From CALOCN01 sp942491735 (GTDB taxonomy: Bacteria; Eisenbacteria; RBG-16-71-46; JABDJR01): DNA of 64,000 bases. The stretch spans positions 1,178,001 to 1,242,000 of the forward strand of contig CALOCN010000014.1 in NCBI GenBank assembly GCA_942491735.1. Direction: 5' to 3'. Made by a program: the position numbers and the translations under genes. The stretch's first letter is position 1; each line of letters begins with the position of its first letter. Positions 33,633 through 42,412 of this stretch are shown here, in pieces. The notes below the pieces were generated by a model. It did not search any database, had not been told where the DNA came from, and was given only the letters and a program-made list of their open reading frames with translations.

Positions 33633-35162
33633 ATGAGGACCCGAGCCCTCGTTCTGTGCGCCGTCCTGGCACTCGCGGTTACCCCCGCGGTCGTCTTGGC
33701 GGGCTCAGGGGATTTCGATCAGTTGAAGTCCCAAGTCAAGGAATACACGCTCCCCAACGGATTGACCTTCCTCGTGGTTGAACGCCCCGAGGCCCCGGTC
33801 TTTTCCTTCCGCACCTACGTGGATGCGGGGGGGGTCGACGAACTGCCCGGACATACCGGGATCGCCCACATGTTCGAGCACATGGCGTTCAAGGGAACGC
33901 CCACCGTGGGCACCAAGGACTACGACGCCGAGATCGCGGCCATGGCGGCCGAGGATGCCGCGTGGGCTGCGCTGGAGATGGAGATGGACAAGGGGCCCGA
34001 CGCGGACCCCGAGGTCATCGCGGATCTCGAGGCGGCCTTCGAGGCAGCCCAGGAAGCGGCCCAGGAGTTCGTGCTCACCAACGAGTACTCGAAGATCCTC
34101 AACGAGAACGGGGTCAGCGGGCTCAACGCCTCCACCTTCACCGACTGGACGCAGTACTACTACAGCCTGCCCTCCAACCGGCTGGAGCTGTGGTCCCGGC
34201 TCGAGGGTGACCGGATGACCAATCCGGTCCTGCGCGAGTTCTACAAGGAACGGAACGTGGTCTACGAGGAGCGCCGCTTCTCCGAGTCCAGCCCCTCCGG
34301 GCGTCTGTTCCTGGACTGGGTCAACGTGGCCTACCAGGCCCATCCCTACGGGATCGGCGGGGTCATCGGCCACTCGGCCGACCTCAAGCGGATCAACCGC
34401 GAGGATGCCTGGGAGTTCTACAACAAGTACTACGTCGGCTCCAACATGACGGTGGCCCTCGTGGGCGACGTCAAGTACAAGGACGTCAAGAAGTACGCCG
34501 ACACCTATTTCGAGGGTGTCCTCGAGGGGCAGGATCCGCCCCGGGTGCGTACGGTGGAGCCCCGTCACGAGTACGAGGTCCGGGTGAACCGGGAAGAGGA
34601 CGCGCAGCCGCTCGTGCTCATCGGGTACCACATCCCCGAACGCCGCAGCGACGAGTGGTTCGCCAACGAGCTGCTGGGCGACATCCTGGGCAGCGGCCGT
34701 TCCAGCCGTCTCTACAAGCGCCTGGTCAAGGAAGACAAGATCGCGGCCCAGGCGGGCGGCGGGTCCGGGTTCCTCGGCAACAAGTACCCCTCGCTGCTCA
34801 TCATCCAGGCCCTCGTGGCCAAGGACGTCGAGCCGGCGGACGTCGAGGCGGCCATCTACGAGGAGCTGGAGCGTCTGTCCGAGGAAGGCCCCACCGAGGA
34901 AGAGTTGGCCAAGGTCAAGACCATGAACAAGGCCGCCTTCATCCGCGGACTGCGTTCCAACAACGGCCTGGCCGGTCAGCTGGCCGAGTACAACGAGAAG
35001 CTCGGCGACTGGCGCAAGCTCTTCGACTACGTGGATGAGATGGAGGCCGTCACGGTGGCCGACGTCCAGGCCGCGGCCAAGGAAGCCCTGCGCCCGGGGA
35101 ACCGGATCGTCGGCACCCTGAAGAAGGCCGAGAAGAAGGAACCCGCGGAGCCGACATCCTAG
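33633..35162 (+). CDS. M16 zinc metallopeptidase, catalytic subunit, exported
   Basis: A 509-residue periplasmic M16 peptidase with signal peptide (cleavage near VVLA/GSG) and CGGAGG before ATG 33633. The inverted zinc motif is HMFEH (H79, E82, H83), with the third ligand E212 in VVYEERR. The distance from HxxEH to that Glu is about 130 residues, some 50 more than the usual 75-80, because of an Ala/Glu-rich helical insertion (about 95-150). The second half is the usual M16 C-terminal domain (FANELLGDILGSGRSSRLYK). It forms a functional pair with the next gene. Confidence 0.9.
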   Translation: MRTRALVLCAVLALAVTPAVVLAGSGDFDQLKSQVKEYTLPNGLTFLVVERPEAPVFSFRTYVDAGGVDELPGHTGIAHMFEHMAFKGTPTVGTKDYDAEIAAMAAEDAAWAALEMEMDKGPDADPEVIADLEAAFEAAQEAAQEFVLTNEYSKILNENGVSGLNASTFTDWTQYYYSLPSNRLELWSRLEGDRMTNPVLREFYKERNVVYEERRFSESSPSGRLFLDWVNVAYQAHPYGIGGVIGHSADLKRINREDAWEFYNKYYVGSNMTVALVGDVKYKDVKKYADTYFEGVLEGQDPPRVRTVEPRHEYEVRVNREEDAQPLVLIGYHIPERRSDEWFANELLGDILGSGRSSRLYKRLVKEDKIAAQAGGGSGFLGNKYPSLLIIQALVAKDVEPADVEAAIYEELERLSEEGPTEEELAKVKTMNKAAFIRGLRSNNGLAGQLAEYNEKLGDWRKLFDYVDEMEAVTVADVQAAAKEALRPGNRIVGTLKKAEKKEPAEPTS

Positions 35163-35188
35163 GCGCCCCCACTTTCGGAGGAAATGCA

Positions 35189-37339
35189 ATGCGAACGATG
35201 CTGAACAAGAGGTTGGGGGCGGCGCTCCTGACGGGGATGGCCTGCCTGACCGTCGCGGGAAGCGCGCTCGGTCAGTGGACCGATCCGCGTGACATGGAGA
35301 TCCCCGAACTCAACAAGATGAAGACCCCGGAGCCCGAGCGGATCGAGCTCAGCAACGGGATGGTGGTGTTCCTCCTCGAGGATCACGAGTTCCCGGTGGT
35401 GGATGCCCAGGCCCTGATCCGGGTCGGTTCCATCTACGAGCCGGCGGACAAGGTGGGTCTGGCCGGTCTGACCGGACAGGTCATGCGGACCGGTGGCTCC
35501 ACCAGCATGGACGGGGATGCCCTGGACGAGAAGCTCGAGTCCCTGGGGGCCTCGGTCGAGACCTCCATCGGCCAGAACTCCGGGTTTGCCTCGGTGTCCA
35601 CCCTCAGCGAGGACATCGCCGAGGGTTTCACCATCCTCAACGACCTCATGCGCAACCCGGCCTTTCCGGACGAGAAGATCGATCTGGCCAAGAAGCAGGC
35701 GCGCACCGGGATCGCCAGCCGCAATGACGAGCTGATCGGCATCCTCCAGCGGGAGATGCCCAAGCTCATCTACGGCCCGGACCATCCCTACGCGCGGCAC
35801 ACCGAGTACGCCACCATCGACGCCATCACCCGTGACGACATGATCGCGTTTGCCGGGGAGTACTTCCATCCGGACCGCGTCATCATGACGGTCTACGGGG
35901 ACTTCGACAGCGGGGAGATGAAGGCGCTCCTCGAGTCCACCTTCGGCGACTGGGCCCGGTCCAGCAAGCCGCTCCCGGCGGATCCGGAGGTGAACCCCTC
36001 GGACGTCACCGGCACCTTCCTGGCCAACAAGGACAACACCACGCAGTCCGCGGTGGTGCTCGGCCACGAGGGTCTTCGCATGGATGACCCGGACTACGCG
36101 GCCATGATGGTCTATCACGAGGTGATGGGGGGCGGGCTCACCGGGCGGCTCTTCAACGAGATCCGTTCCACCCTGGGTCTGGCCTACGCCACCGGCTCCG
36201 CGGCCGGCGCCGGCCTGCACCATCCCGGGGGTCAGTTCTTCTACGCCATCACCCAGTCCGACTCCACCGCGACCACCCTCAGGTACCTGCGGCTGGAGGT
36301 GGAGAAGTCGTTGGCGGAGCCGTTCACCGCCACCGAGATGACGGCGGCCAAGGATGCCATCCTCAACGCGATGGTGTTCCAGCTCTCGTCCAAGTTCTCG
36401 GTCCTGAACCGCATGGCCAACTACGAGTACTACGGCTATCCGATGGACTTCCTCACCTCCTACCAGGAGACGGTGCGCGACGTGACCGCCGAGGAAGTGC
36501 TCGCCGCGGCCAAGCGCAACATCCGGTATCCGGACGTGATGACGCTGATCGTGGGCACCAAGGAGAACTTCTCCGAGAGTCTCGGTGCCCTCGGCGCCTA
36601 CACCGAACTCGACATCGAGATCCCGGAGCCGGAAGGTGACGAGATCCCCGAGGCCACCCCGGCCAGTCTCGAGGCGGGCCAGAAGCTGCTCGCCGGAGCG
36701 GCCGAGGCGGCCGGTATTGCCGCGTTCGGATCGGTCACCGACATGGTCCTGCGCGAATCGGGCACCCTGGCCATCCAGGGCATGGATCTGCAGATCTCCT
36801 CGGTGACCAGCCGCACCTATCCGGACGGCTGTGAGCGGGCCGAGATCAAGCTTCCCATGGGCACCATCGTGCAGTCGTTCTGCAACGGCGAAGGCTGGAT
36901 GGACCAGATGCAGGGACCGCAGCCCATGCCGGCCGAGGACATGGCCAAGTTCGAGGCCCAGCAGGAACGCGATCTCATGAACCTGCTCGACAGCTACCCG
37001 GACCTGAAGCTGCAGGCCCTGGCCGAGACGGCCGAGGTCGAGGGGATGGTTTGTGACGTGGTCTACGTGCACAGCGAGAACGTCAAGGCCTGGAAGATCT
37101 ACGTGGATCAGGACAGCAAGCTGATCGCCCGCATGGACTACCGGGACACGGACTTCATGGGAAGCCCGGTCCTGGCCAGTGAGGTGCTCCTCGACTACCG
37201 CGAGATCGAGGGTTTCATGTGGGCCTATCACCGCAAGATTCTCCACGACGGGGACCAGGTGATCGAGCTCAAGGCCGACGGGGATCCCGTTCTCAACGGT
37301 GGGATCGACGCGGGTCTGTTCAAGATGCCGTCCGAGTAG
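35189..37339 (+). CDS. M16-like subunit without zinc motif, fused to LolA-like domain
   Basis: A 716-residue exported protein, 26 bases after the catalytic subunit. Residues about 30-480 are two M16 domains, but the HxxEH site is replaced by GLAGLTGQVMRTGG, so it is probably the non-catalytic partner, as in bacterial and mitochondrial M16B heterodimers. It keeps the R/Y region of the second domain (LFNEIRSTLGLAYATG). The last 230 residues resemble an outer-membrane lipoprotein-sorting (LolA/LolB-like) beta-sheet domain (VYVHSENVKAWKIYVDQDSK, YRDTDFMGSPVLASEVLLDY). CGGAGG precedes ATG 35189. A terminator follows. Confidence 0.82.
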   Translation: MRTMLNKRLGAALLTGMACLTVAGSALGQWTDPRDMEIPELNKMKTPEPERIELSNGMVVFLLEDHEFPVVDAQALIRVGSIYEPADKVGLAGLTGQVMRTGGSTSMDGDALDEKLESLGASVETSIGQNSGFASVSTLSEDIAEGFTILNDLMRNPAFPDEKIDLAKKQARTGIASRNDELIGILQREMPKLIYGPDHPYARHTEYATIDAITRDDMIAFAGEYFHPDRVIMTVYGDFDSGEMKALLESTFGDWARSSKPLPADPEVNPSDVTGTFLANKDNTTQSAVVLGHEGLRMDDPDYAAMMVYHEVMGGGLTGRLFNEIRSTLGLAYATGSAAGAGLHHPGGQFFYAITQSDSTATTLRYLRLEVEKSLAEPFTATEMTAAKDAILNAMVFQLSSKFSVLNRMANYEYYGYPMDFLTSYQETVRDVTAEEVLAAAKRNIRYPDVMTLIVGTKENFSESLGALGAYTELDIEIPEPEGDEIPEATPASLEAGQKLLAGAAEAAGIAAFGSVTDMVLRESGTLAIQGMDLQISSVTSRTYPDGCERAEIKLPMGTIVQSFCNGEGWMDQMQGPQPMPAEDMAKFEAQQERDLMNLLDSYPDLKLQALAETAEVEGMVCDVVYVHSENVKAWKIYVDQDSKLIARMDYRDTDFMGSPVLASEVLLDYREIEGFMWAYHRKILHDGDQVIELKADGDPVLNGGIDAGLFKMPSE

Positions 37340-37378
37340 AGGACCACTTTGGACCACCTTTGGTGGTCCCGAGACCCA

Positions 37379-37412
37379 GGGCCCGGAACCGCAACGGTTT
37401 CGGGCCCTTTTT
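37379..37412 (+). terminator. Intrinsic terminator after the M16 operon
   Basis: A 13-base-pair stem with one G-T wobble (GGGCCCGGAACCG from 37379) and a three-base loop, then TTTTT at 37408-37412. Confidence 0.88.
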
Positions 37413-37479
37413 CGTACGTTGGGGTAGGCGTTACCCTGTCACCAGGCTCATCGAGCCGTCACCCCTAGGAGACCCATCC

Positions 37480-38208
37480 ATGGATGTCCGGATCCAGTAC
37501 CAACCGTCCTACGCCCTCGCCATCTGCTCCCTGGCCGCGGGGGAGACCGTTCAGGCCGAGGGAGGGGCCATGGTCAGCATGTCCTCCCATATCTCCATCG
37601 AGACCGGCATGCGGGGGGGGGTGATGGGTGCGCTCAAGCGCAAGGTCCTGGGGGGGGAGAGCTTCTTCATGAACACCTTCACCTCCCAGGGAGCCCAGGG
37701 AGAGATCACCTTCGCGCCCGCGCTGCCGGGGGATGTGAACGTGCGTCAGTTGGCCGGCGAGACCTTCTTCCTCCAGTCCGGGTCCTACATCGCCGGTCCC
37801 ACCTCGGTGCAAGTGGATACCCAATGGGGTGGAGCCAAGACGTTCTTTGGCAGCGAGGGGCTGTTCCTGCTCAAGGCGAGCGGAACCGGACCGTTGATCT
37901 TCTCCAGCTACGGGGCCATCCACGAGGTGGAGATGACGGGGCAGAACTACATCGTGGATACGGGCCACGTGGTGGGATTCACCTCGGGGCTGGACTTCGA
38001 TGTGCGCAAGGTGGGGGGTTGGAAGTCCACCGTGCTCTCGGGCGAAGGCCTTGTGTGCGAGTTCCGGGGCACCGGCAAGCTGCTCCTGCAGACCCGCAGC
38101 AGCCAGGCATTCCTGGCCTGGCTCATGCCGCGGCTCCCCAAGGGAGGGGCATCGGGTGGTGGTCGTGGGAGTGGGCTCCTGGGCGGCCTCCTGCAGGGAG
38201 GCGACTAG
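37480..38208 (+). CDS. AIM24/TIGR00266-family protein
   Basis: A 242-residue soluble protein of the AIM24 family. It has AEGGAMVSMSSHISIET, ALKRKVLGGESFFMNTF and VDTGHVVGFTSGLDFDVRK, and ends in a glycine-rich tail (GGASGGGRGSGLLGGLL). Bacterial members form beta-helical trimers of unknown role and often sit near membrane-stress genes. AGGAG lies at 37467-37471. Its stop overlaps the GTG of the next gene. Confidence 0.85.
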   Translation: MDVRIQYQPSYALAICSLAAGETVQAEGGAMVSMSSHISIETGMRGGVMGALKRKVLGGESFFMNTFTSQGAQGEITFAPALPGDVNVRQLAGETFFLQSGSYIAGPTSVQVDTQWGGAKTFFGSEGLFLLKASGTGPLIFSSYGAIHEVEMTGQNYIVDTGHVVGFTSGLDFDVRKVGGWKSTVLSGEGLVCEFRGTGKLLLQTRSSQAFLAWLMPRLPKGGASGGGRGSGLLGGLLQGGD

Positions 38209-38786
38209 TGGGTGCCCAGGCGGATGCCCTGGCCGCCGGGTTCGAGGCGGCCCGCCGGCAAGCGGTCGAAATCGTGGGCTCCCTGTCCGAGGCACAGTTC
38301 GCCCAGCGACCGACGCCGAAGTCGTGGTGCATCGGGGAGTGTCTCGGGCACCTCAACCAGAGCGCGAGGGCGTACCTCCCGTTGCTCGAGGATGCCATCG
38401 AGGCCGCACGGGTGGCGGGGTGGGAGGGGGGCGAACCCTATCGCCATGGCTTCCTGGGCAAGTGGATCGTGAGCAGTATGGAACCGCCGGTGCGACTGCG
38501 GCTCCCCTCCCCGGGCGCCTTCACCCCGATCGACTTTCCGGATCAGACCGAGTGCCTGGGGAGGTTCTCCCTGTACCAGGACGAGTACCTCAAGCGGATC
38601 CGGGAGGGCAAGGGACTCGACTGGTCCCGGATCCGGATCCGTTCCCCCATCTCGCGCCTTGTCCGGTTCAACCTGCTGACGGCGTTGGCCTTTCTGGGCG
38701 CCCATCAGCGCCGCCACCTGTGGCAGGCCGCTCAGGTGCGGGAGACGATCCTGGGCCGGGTCACAGCCGTACCAGACCCCGATTGA
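38208..38786 (+). CDS. DinB-superfamily protein
   Basis: A 192-residue DinB_2-like four-helix protein. GTG 38208 overlaps the upstream TAG and AGGGAGG lies six bases before. The metal site is suggested by WCIGECLGHLNQS and the C-terminal FLGAHQRRHLWQA. Role unknown; related proteins include bacillithiol transferases. The last 26 bases overlap the end of the converging response-regulator gene. Confidence 0.75.
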   Translation: MGAQADALAAGFEAARRQAVEIVGSLSEAQFAQRPTPKSWCIGECLGHLNQSARAYLPLLEDAIEAARVAGWEGGEPYRHGFLGKWIVSSMEPPVRLRLPSPGAFTPIDFPDQTECLGRFSLYQDEYLKRIREGKGLDWSRIRIRSPISRLVRFNLLTALAFLGAHQRRHLWQAAQVRETILGRVTAVPDPD

Positions 38787-39396
38787 CCGCGATCGACACC
38801 GCCTCGGTCCGGTTCCCCGCCCCCAGCTTGGCCAGGATGGCGCTCACGTGGAACTTCACCGTACGTTCGGTGATGGAGAGCACCCCGGCCATTTCCCGGT
38901 TGGGGAGTCCCTTGGCCAGGAGGCCCAGCACCTCCATCTCGCGCGGGGTGAGGGCCTCGGTCGATTCCTCCTCGCTCATGTGCTGCATGAGCCGGCTCGC
39001 CACCACCGGTTGCAGCGTGGTGCCCCCCTCGTGGACGGTACGGACCGCCTCGAAGAGTTCGCGACGCGGAGTGCCCTTGAGCAGATAGCCGCGCGCGCCG
39101 GCGCGCACCGCGGAGAGGATGCGTTCATCGGTATCGAAGGCGGTGAAGACCAGCACCGCCGGCGGATCGGGGAGTTCACGCACAGCCTGAAGCACCGCGA
39201 TCCCGTCCTTTCCCGGCATCTCCAGATCCAGCAGGAGGACGTGGGGGGTCGTTTCACGCGTCCGGGCGATCGCCACATCGCCGTCCTCGGCTTCGCCCAC
39301 CACTTCGAAACCGGGCTCGGTCGAGAGCATGGCCACCAGACCTTCCCGCACCACCGGGTGATCGTCGGCAACCAGGATACGAATGGTCGGGCTCAT
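38761..39396 (-). CDS. NarL/LuxR-type response regulator
   Basis: A 211-residue response regulator. Receiver domain: D11-D12 acidic pocket, phospho-acceptor D57 in LLLDLEMPG, and K in YLLKGTP. C-terminal LuxR helix-turn-helix LTPREMEVLGLLAKGLPNRE. Its ATG 39396 overlaps the stop of the kinase gene (ATGA), giving a coupled two-component pair. It binds DNA when phosphorylated; targets are not visible here. Confidence 0.92.
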   Translation of the reverse strand: MSPTIRILVADDHPVVREGLVAMLSTEPGFEVVGEAEDGDVAIARTRETTPHVLLLDLEMPGKDGIAVLQAVRELPDPPAVLVFTAFDTDERILSAVRAGARGYLLKGTPRRELFEAVRTVHEGGTTLQPVVASRLMQHMSEEESTEALTPREMEVLGLLAKGLPNREMAGVLSITERTVKFHVSAILAKLGAGNRTEAVSIAVNRGLVRL

Positions 39397-40598
39397 ACGA
39401 CCTCCAGGGGATCGGAATCGGGTGCCCCCGGTGGGGGCGGGTCCAGGGGCACGATGGCCCGGATGCGCGTACCCTCGCCCGCGGTGGACTCCACCAGAAG
39501 CTCGCCCCCCATGAGGCGTGCGCGTTCGGTCATGCCAATGAGACCGAACCGACCGGAGGCAGCGTGGGTGGGATCGAACCCCGCGCCGTTGTCCGCGATA
39601 ACCAGATGCAACGCGTCCGCGGACGCAGTCACGCGCAGGCGGACCTGGGACGCCGCGGCGTGACGGGTGACGTTGGTGAGCGCTTCCTGGGCGATGCGCA
39701 GGAGCCCGGTCTCGATCCGGGCCGGCAGGGGACGACGGGCGCCCTCGGTATCGCACGCGACCTTCAAGCCGGATTCCCGGGCCGTGTCCCGGGCAATGGA
39801 TTCCAGGGCCTCCGAGAGGCTGCGTCCCTCGAGGGGGGCGGCACGCAGGTCCATCACCGAGCGTCGCGCTTCTTCCATCCCGGTCCGGGTCATCTCCAGC
39901 GCGCGCACCAGGGCGCTCTGCGCCCCGGCAGTCTCCCCATCATCCAACCGGGCGTCGGCGGTCTCCAGCTGCATGGCGATCCCGGCCAGTCCCTGGGCCA
40001 GGGTGTCGTGGAGTTCCCGGGCCAGACGGTTGCGCTCCTCGATGGCCGCGAGCCGGGAGGCCTGGGCATGGAGCCGGGTGCGTTCGATGGCCGCGGCGAG
40101 GAGGTCGCTCACCGTGTGCAGGATCCGCAGATCGTCCTCGGACAGTTCCCGCCAATCCGTCGAGGCGACATTGAGCACACCGAGTTGCCGTTCAACGAGA
40201 TAGAGCGGAATGCTTGAGTGAAACTGGAACCCATTGGTGCCGTCGACCAACCCGAACAGACGGCTGCACTCAATGACGTTGATGTTGGCGGCGCCGTCCA
40301 TATCGCCGGCCATGTAGGTCTTCAGGCAGTAGCAGGACCCCTGCATCCGCTCGCTTTCACCGGCCAGGGCGGGGGGGAGGTTCCTCCCGGCAGCCAGATA
40401 CGGATTGCCGGTTTCGTCATCCAGCAGCCAGATCCAACCGGTGTCGAGTTCCAGGAGTTCCAGGACGAGGGTCAGGGTGGTGTCCAGCGCGTGCCGCAGG
40501 GAGACCGACCGATTGGTGGCCTCGGAGATGCGATTGAGAATGGTCAGTTCCCGGTTGCGGCGCTCCAAGGCGGCCCGGGTGCGGGTATCGCGGGACAC
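39393..40598 (-). CDS. GAF-domain sensor histidine kinase, NarX/NreB type
   Basis: A 401-residue cytoplasmic sensor kinase, GTG 40598. A GAF domain spans about 25-180 and contains a cysteine cluster (GSCYCLKTYM, then VIECSRL), which could hold a metal or iron-sulfur centre or respond to redox (inference). The HisKA_3 dimerisation helix has the phospho-acceptor His in ARELHDTLAQGL (about 200), and the ATPase domain shows IAQEALTNVTRHA and IADNGAGFD. There is no membrane helix, so the signal is intracellular. Coupled to the response regulator downstream. Confidence 0.9.
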   Translation of the reverse strand: MSRDTRTRAALERRNRELTILNRISEATNRSVSLRHALDTTLTLVLELLELDTGWIWLLDDETGNPYLAAGRNLPPALAGESERMQGSCYCLKTYMAGDMDGAANINVIECSRLFGLVDGTNGFQFHSSIPLYLVERQLGVLNVASTDWRELSEDDLRILHTVSDLLAAAIERTRLHAQASRLAAIEERNRLARELHDTLAQGLAGIAMQLETADARLDDGETAGAQSALVRALEMTRTGMEEARRSVMDLRAAPLEGRSLSEALESIARDTARESGLKVACDTEGARRPLPARIETGLLRIAQEALTNVTRHAAASQVRLRVTASADALHLVIADNGAGFDPTHAASGRFGLIGMTERARLMGGELLVESTAGEGTRIRAIVPLDPPPPGAPDSDPLEVV

Positions 40599-40636
40599 CG
40601 GGTGAGCCTACCTCATGCGCGGGCCGGGGTGCCCGA

Positions 40637-42304
40637 TCAAGGCTGCCCCCGGCGAAGCACCACGTCGGCGACGGCGGTGGGTGGATCGGTCGGCGAACCG
40701 GCCCGCGGCTGCACCACGAGATCCCGTCCGTGCGCCGCTCCCCGCACGAGCGGGTCGTCCGCAAACAGCACCTCGAACACCACCTCCTCGTAGCCGGATG
40801 CCTGGACCCGGTAGTGGATGTGTCGGGGGATATCCCCGGATGGATAGGCTCCGGGTCGAACGGTGTCGAACGCGTAGCTCCCATCCTCGTCCGTGATCAT
40901 GGACCCGAAGAGACGCGGGGTGGGTCCCTGGTCCAGGGCGTAAAGGCCGTCGTCGTTGGTCTGGTGGACAAACACCTGAGCTCCGGGGATCGGGTTGCCG
41001 TCGCCGTCGCTCACCGTACCGGTGACCCGAAGTCGTTCTCCCGGTTCCTGCGCGTCCACGAGGCTCACCGTGGAGCGCGTGGTGTGGGCGTCCAGAAGGA
41101 TCCGAAGTCGCGCATCCGCGAGCAGGATCCGCAAGTCCGGGTCCAGCCGGGGTTGCTCGTTGTCGTCGAAGCCGGCATCGAATGCCGCCTCCAGCGCGGC
41201 CAGCGCGTTGTCGGCGTCCCCGTCCAGGGCCAGTGCGCAGGCGCGGTTGTAGAGACTGCCCCGGACCCGGTAGTCGGCCTGGGCGGCCCGGGCGTAGGCC
41301 TCGGCCGCGGCCCCGTTGTTTCCCAGGTTCAACTCGGAGGTGGCCAGCCGCGACCAGCCCAGCCCGTCCCCAGGATACCTCTCGACATAGCGTCGATAGG
41401 CCGTCGCCGCCTCGGCGTACTCCTGGGAGAACCAGGGGCCCAGCGCGTCCCTGGCCAGGGAGGGCGGAAGGACCGGGTCGCCAACCGGGTCGGTGACGAA
41501 GGTCTCCAGGAAGGCCAAGGTCTGATCGATGATGAGACGGGTCTCGGCGGTGTCGTCCAGGACGTCGAAGGCATGCCGGCCGTCGGGGTAGGGGATGAAC
41601 CGCCACGGGGCCTCCCCGGTGAGCGCGCGTCCCACCAGGGTGCGGATGCTCTCGTTCAGGTCGGCGTTGTCCCGGCCGGCCAGGACGTAGAGCAGCGGGA
41701 GATCGTTACGGATGCTGGGCACGTCCCCCCGACCGTAGTAGATGGCCGCGGCGCGAACGAACGTCCTCGTCGGGTCCATCATCCAGTCCAGGGCCGTGCC
41801 GACGTTGGAGGAGCAGGCCCAGAGTCCCATGCGCTCCGGGTCCAATCCCCGCGAGCCCGCAGTGTCGCGCAGGTGCTCCATGAAGAGGGCGAAGTCCTCC
41901 GCGGCGTGGCTAAAGCGGGTGTCGCACATCACCGCGGGGAGTCCGTAGGCGGCGGTCAGCCGGAGCCAGGAACGGTAGACCGGCCACTCCTTGAGACGCC
42001 TGCCACCGCGGTTGCCGGCTCCGTTCACGAACACGATGACCGGGGAAGGCGTCCCGGCATCGAACCCGGGCGGCAGATAGAGGTCGTAGAACAGGGAGTC
42101 ACCGTCCGGCGCGGAGAACGGGATTTCCCGGACCACCCGGACCTCGTCCATGCCGGGGAGCGTGTGCACCACGGGGAGGGAGATCACCGAGTGGTGGGGA
42201 TCGTTGGGAGTCCCAACCGCGTCCCGGTCCTGGCCGAGAGCGGCGACGGGGAGGCCCGCCGCCAGGACCAGGGCGACGGAGGTGAACCAGCGGAGTCGTG
42301 ACAT
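40637..42304 (-). CDS. Exported hydrolase-TPR-intradiol-dioxygenase-like fusion
   Basis: A 555-residue exported protein, ATG 42304. After a signal peptide (AALGQ), residues about 40-260 resemble an alpha/beta hydrolase of the dienelactone-hydrolase type: VIVFVNGAG, GLWACSSNVG at the nucleophile, LAGRDNADL and PDGRHAFDV. Residues about 270-380 are TPR-like. The C-terminal domain (about 415-530) has the intradiol ring-cleavage dioxygenase fold: GTVSDGDGNPIPGAQVFVHQ, RPGAYPSGDIPRHIHY with H495 and H497 as likely iron ligands. Fusion of these three is unusual; function unknown. Confidence 0.68.
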   Translation of the reverse strand: MSRLRWFTSVALVLAAGLPVAALGQDRDAVGTPNDPHHSVISLPVVHTLPGMDEVRVVREIPFSAPDGDSLFYDLYLPPGFDAGTPSPVIVFVNGAGNRGGRRLKEWPVYRSWLRLTAAYGLPAVMCDTRFSHAAEDFALFMEHLRDTAGSRGLDPERMGLWACSSNVGTALDWMMDPTRTFVRAAAIYYGRGDVPSIRNDLPLLYVLAGRDNADLNESIRTLVGRALTGEAPWRFIPYPDGRHAFDVLDDTAETRLIIDQTLAFLETFVTDPVGDPVLPPSLARDALGPWFSQEYAEAATAYRRYVERYPGDGLGWSRLATSELNLGNNGAAAEAYARAAQADYRVRGSLYNRACALALDGDADNALAALEAAFDAGFDDNEQPRLDPDLRILLADARLRILLDAHTTRSTVSLVDAQEPGERLRVTGTVSDGDGNPIPGAQVFVHQTNDDGLYALDQGPTPRLFGSMITDEDGSYAFDTVRPGAYPSGDIPRHIHYRVQASGYEEVVFEVLFADDPLVRGAAHGRDLVVQPRAGSPTDPPTAVADVVLRRGQP

Positions 42305-42412
42305 GTCGTTTTCTCCAATCGCCGAGGGTGGCGATGGCGGCACGAGCCCGCCCACATGTTGGATCAACGACAAGGGTACCCCATGGAGGGCCCAAGCGAG
42401 CGATCTGGGGGG

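Noticed and set aside
35159..37357. 732-codon open frame on the minus strand opposite the second M16 gene
   Set aside because: The plus strand encodes an M16 protein with proper signal peptide and ribosome-binding site; the antisense product is Gly/Val/His-rich and without domain signature.
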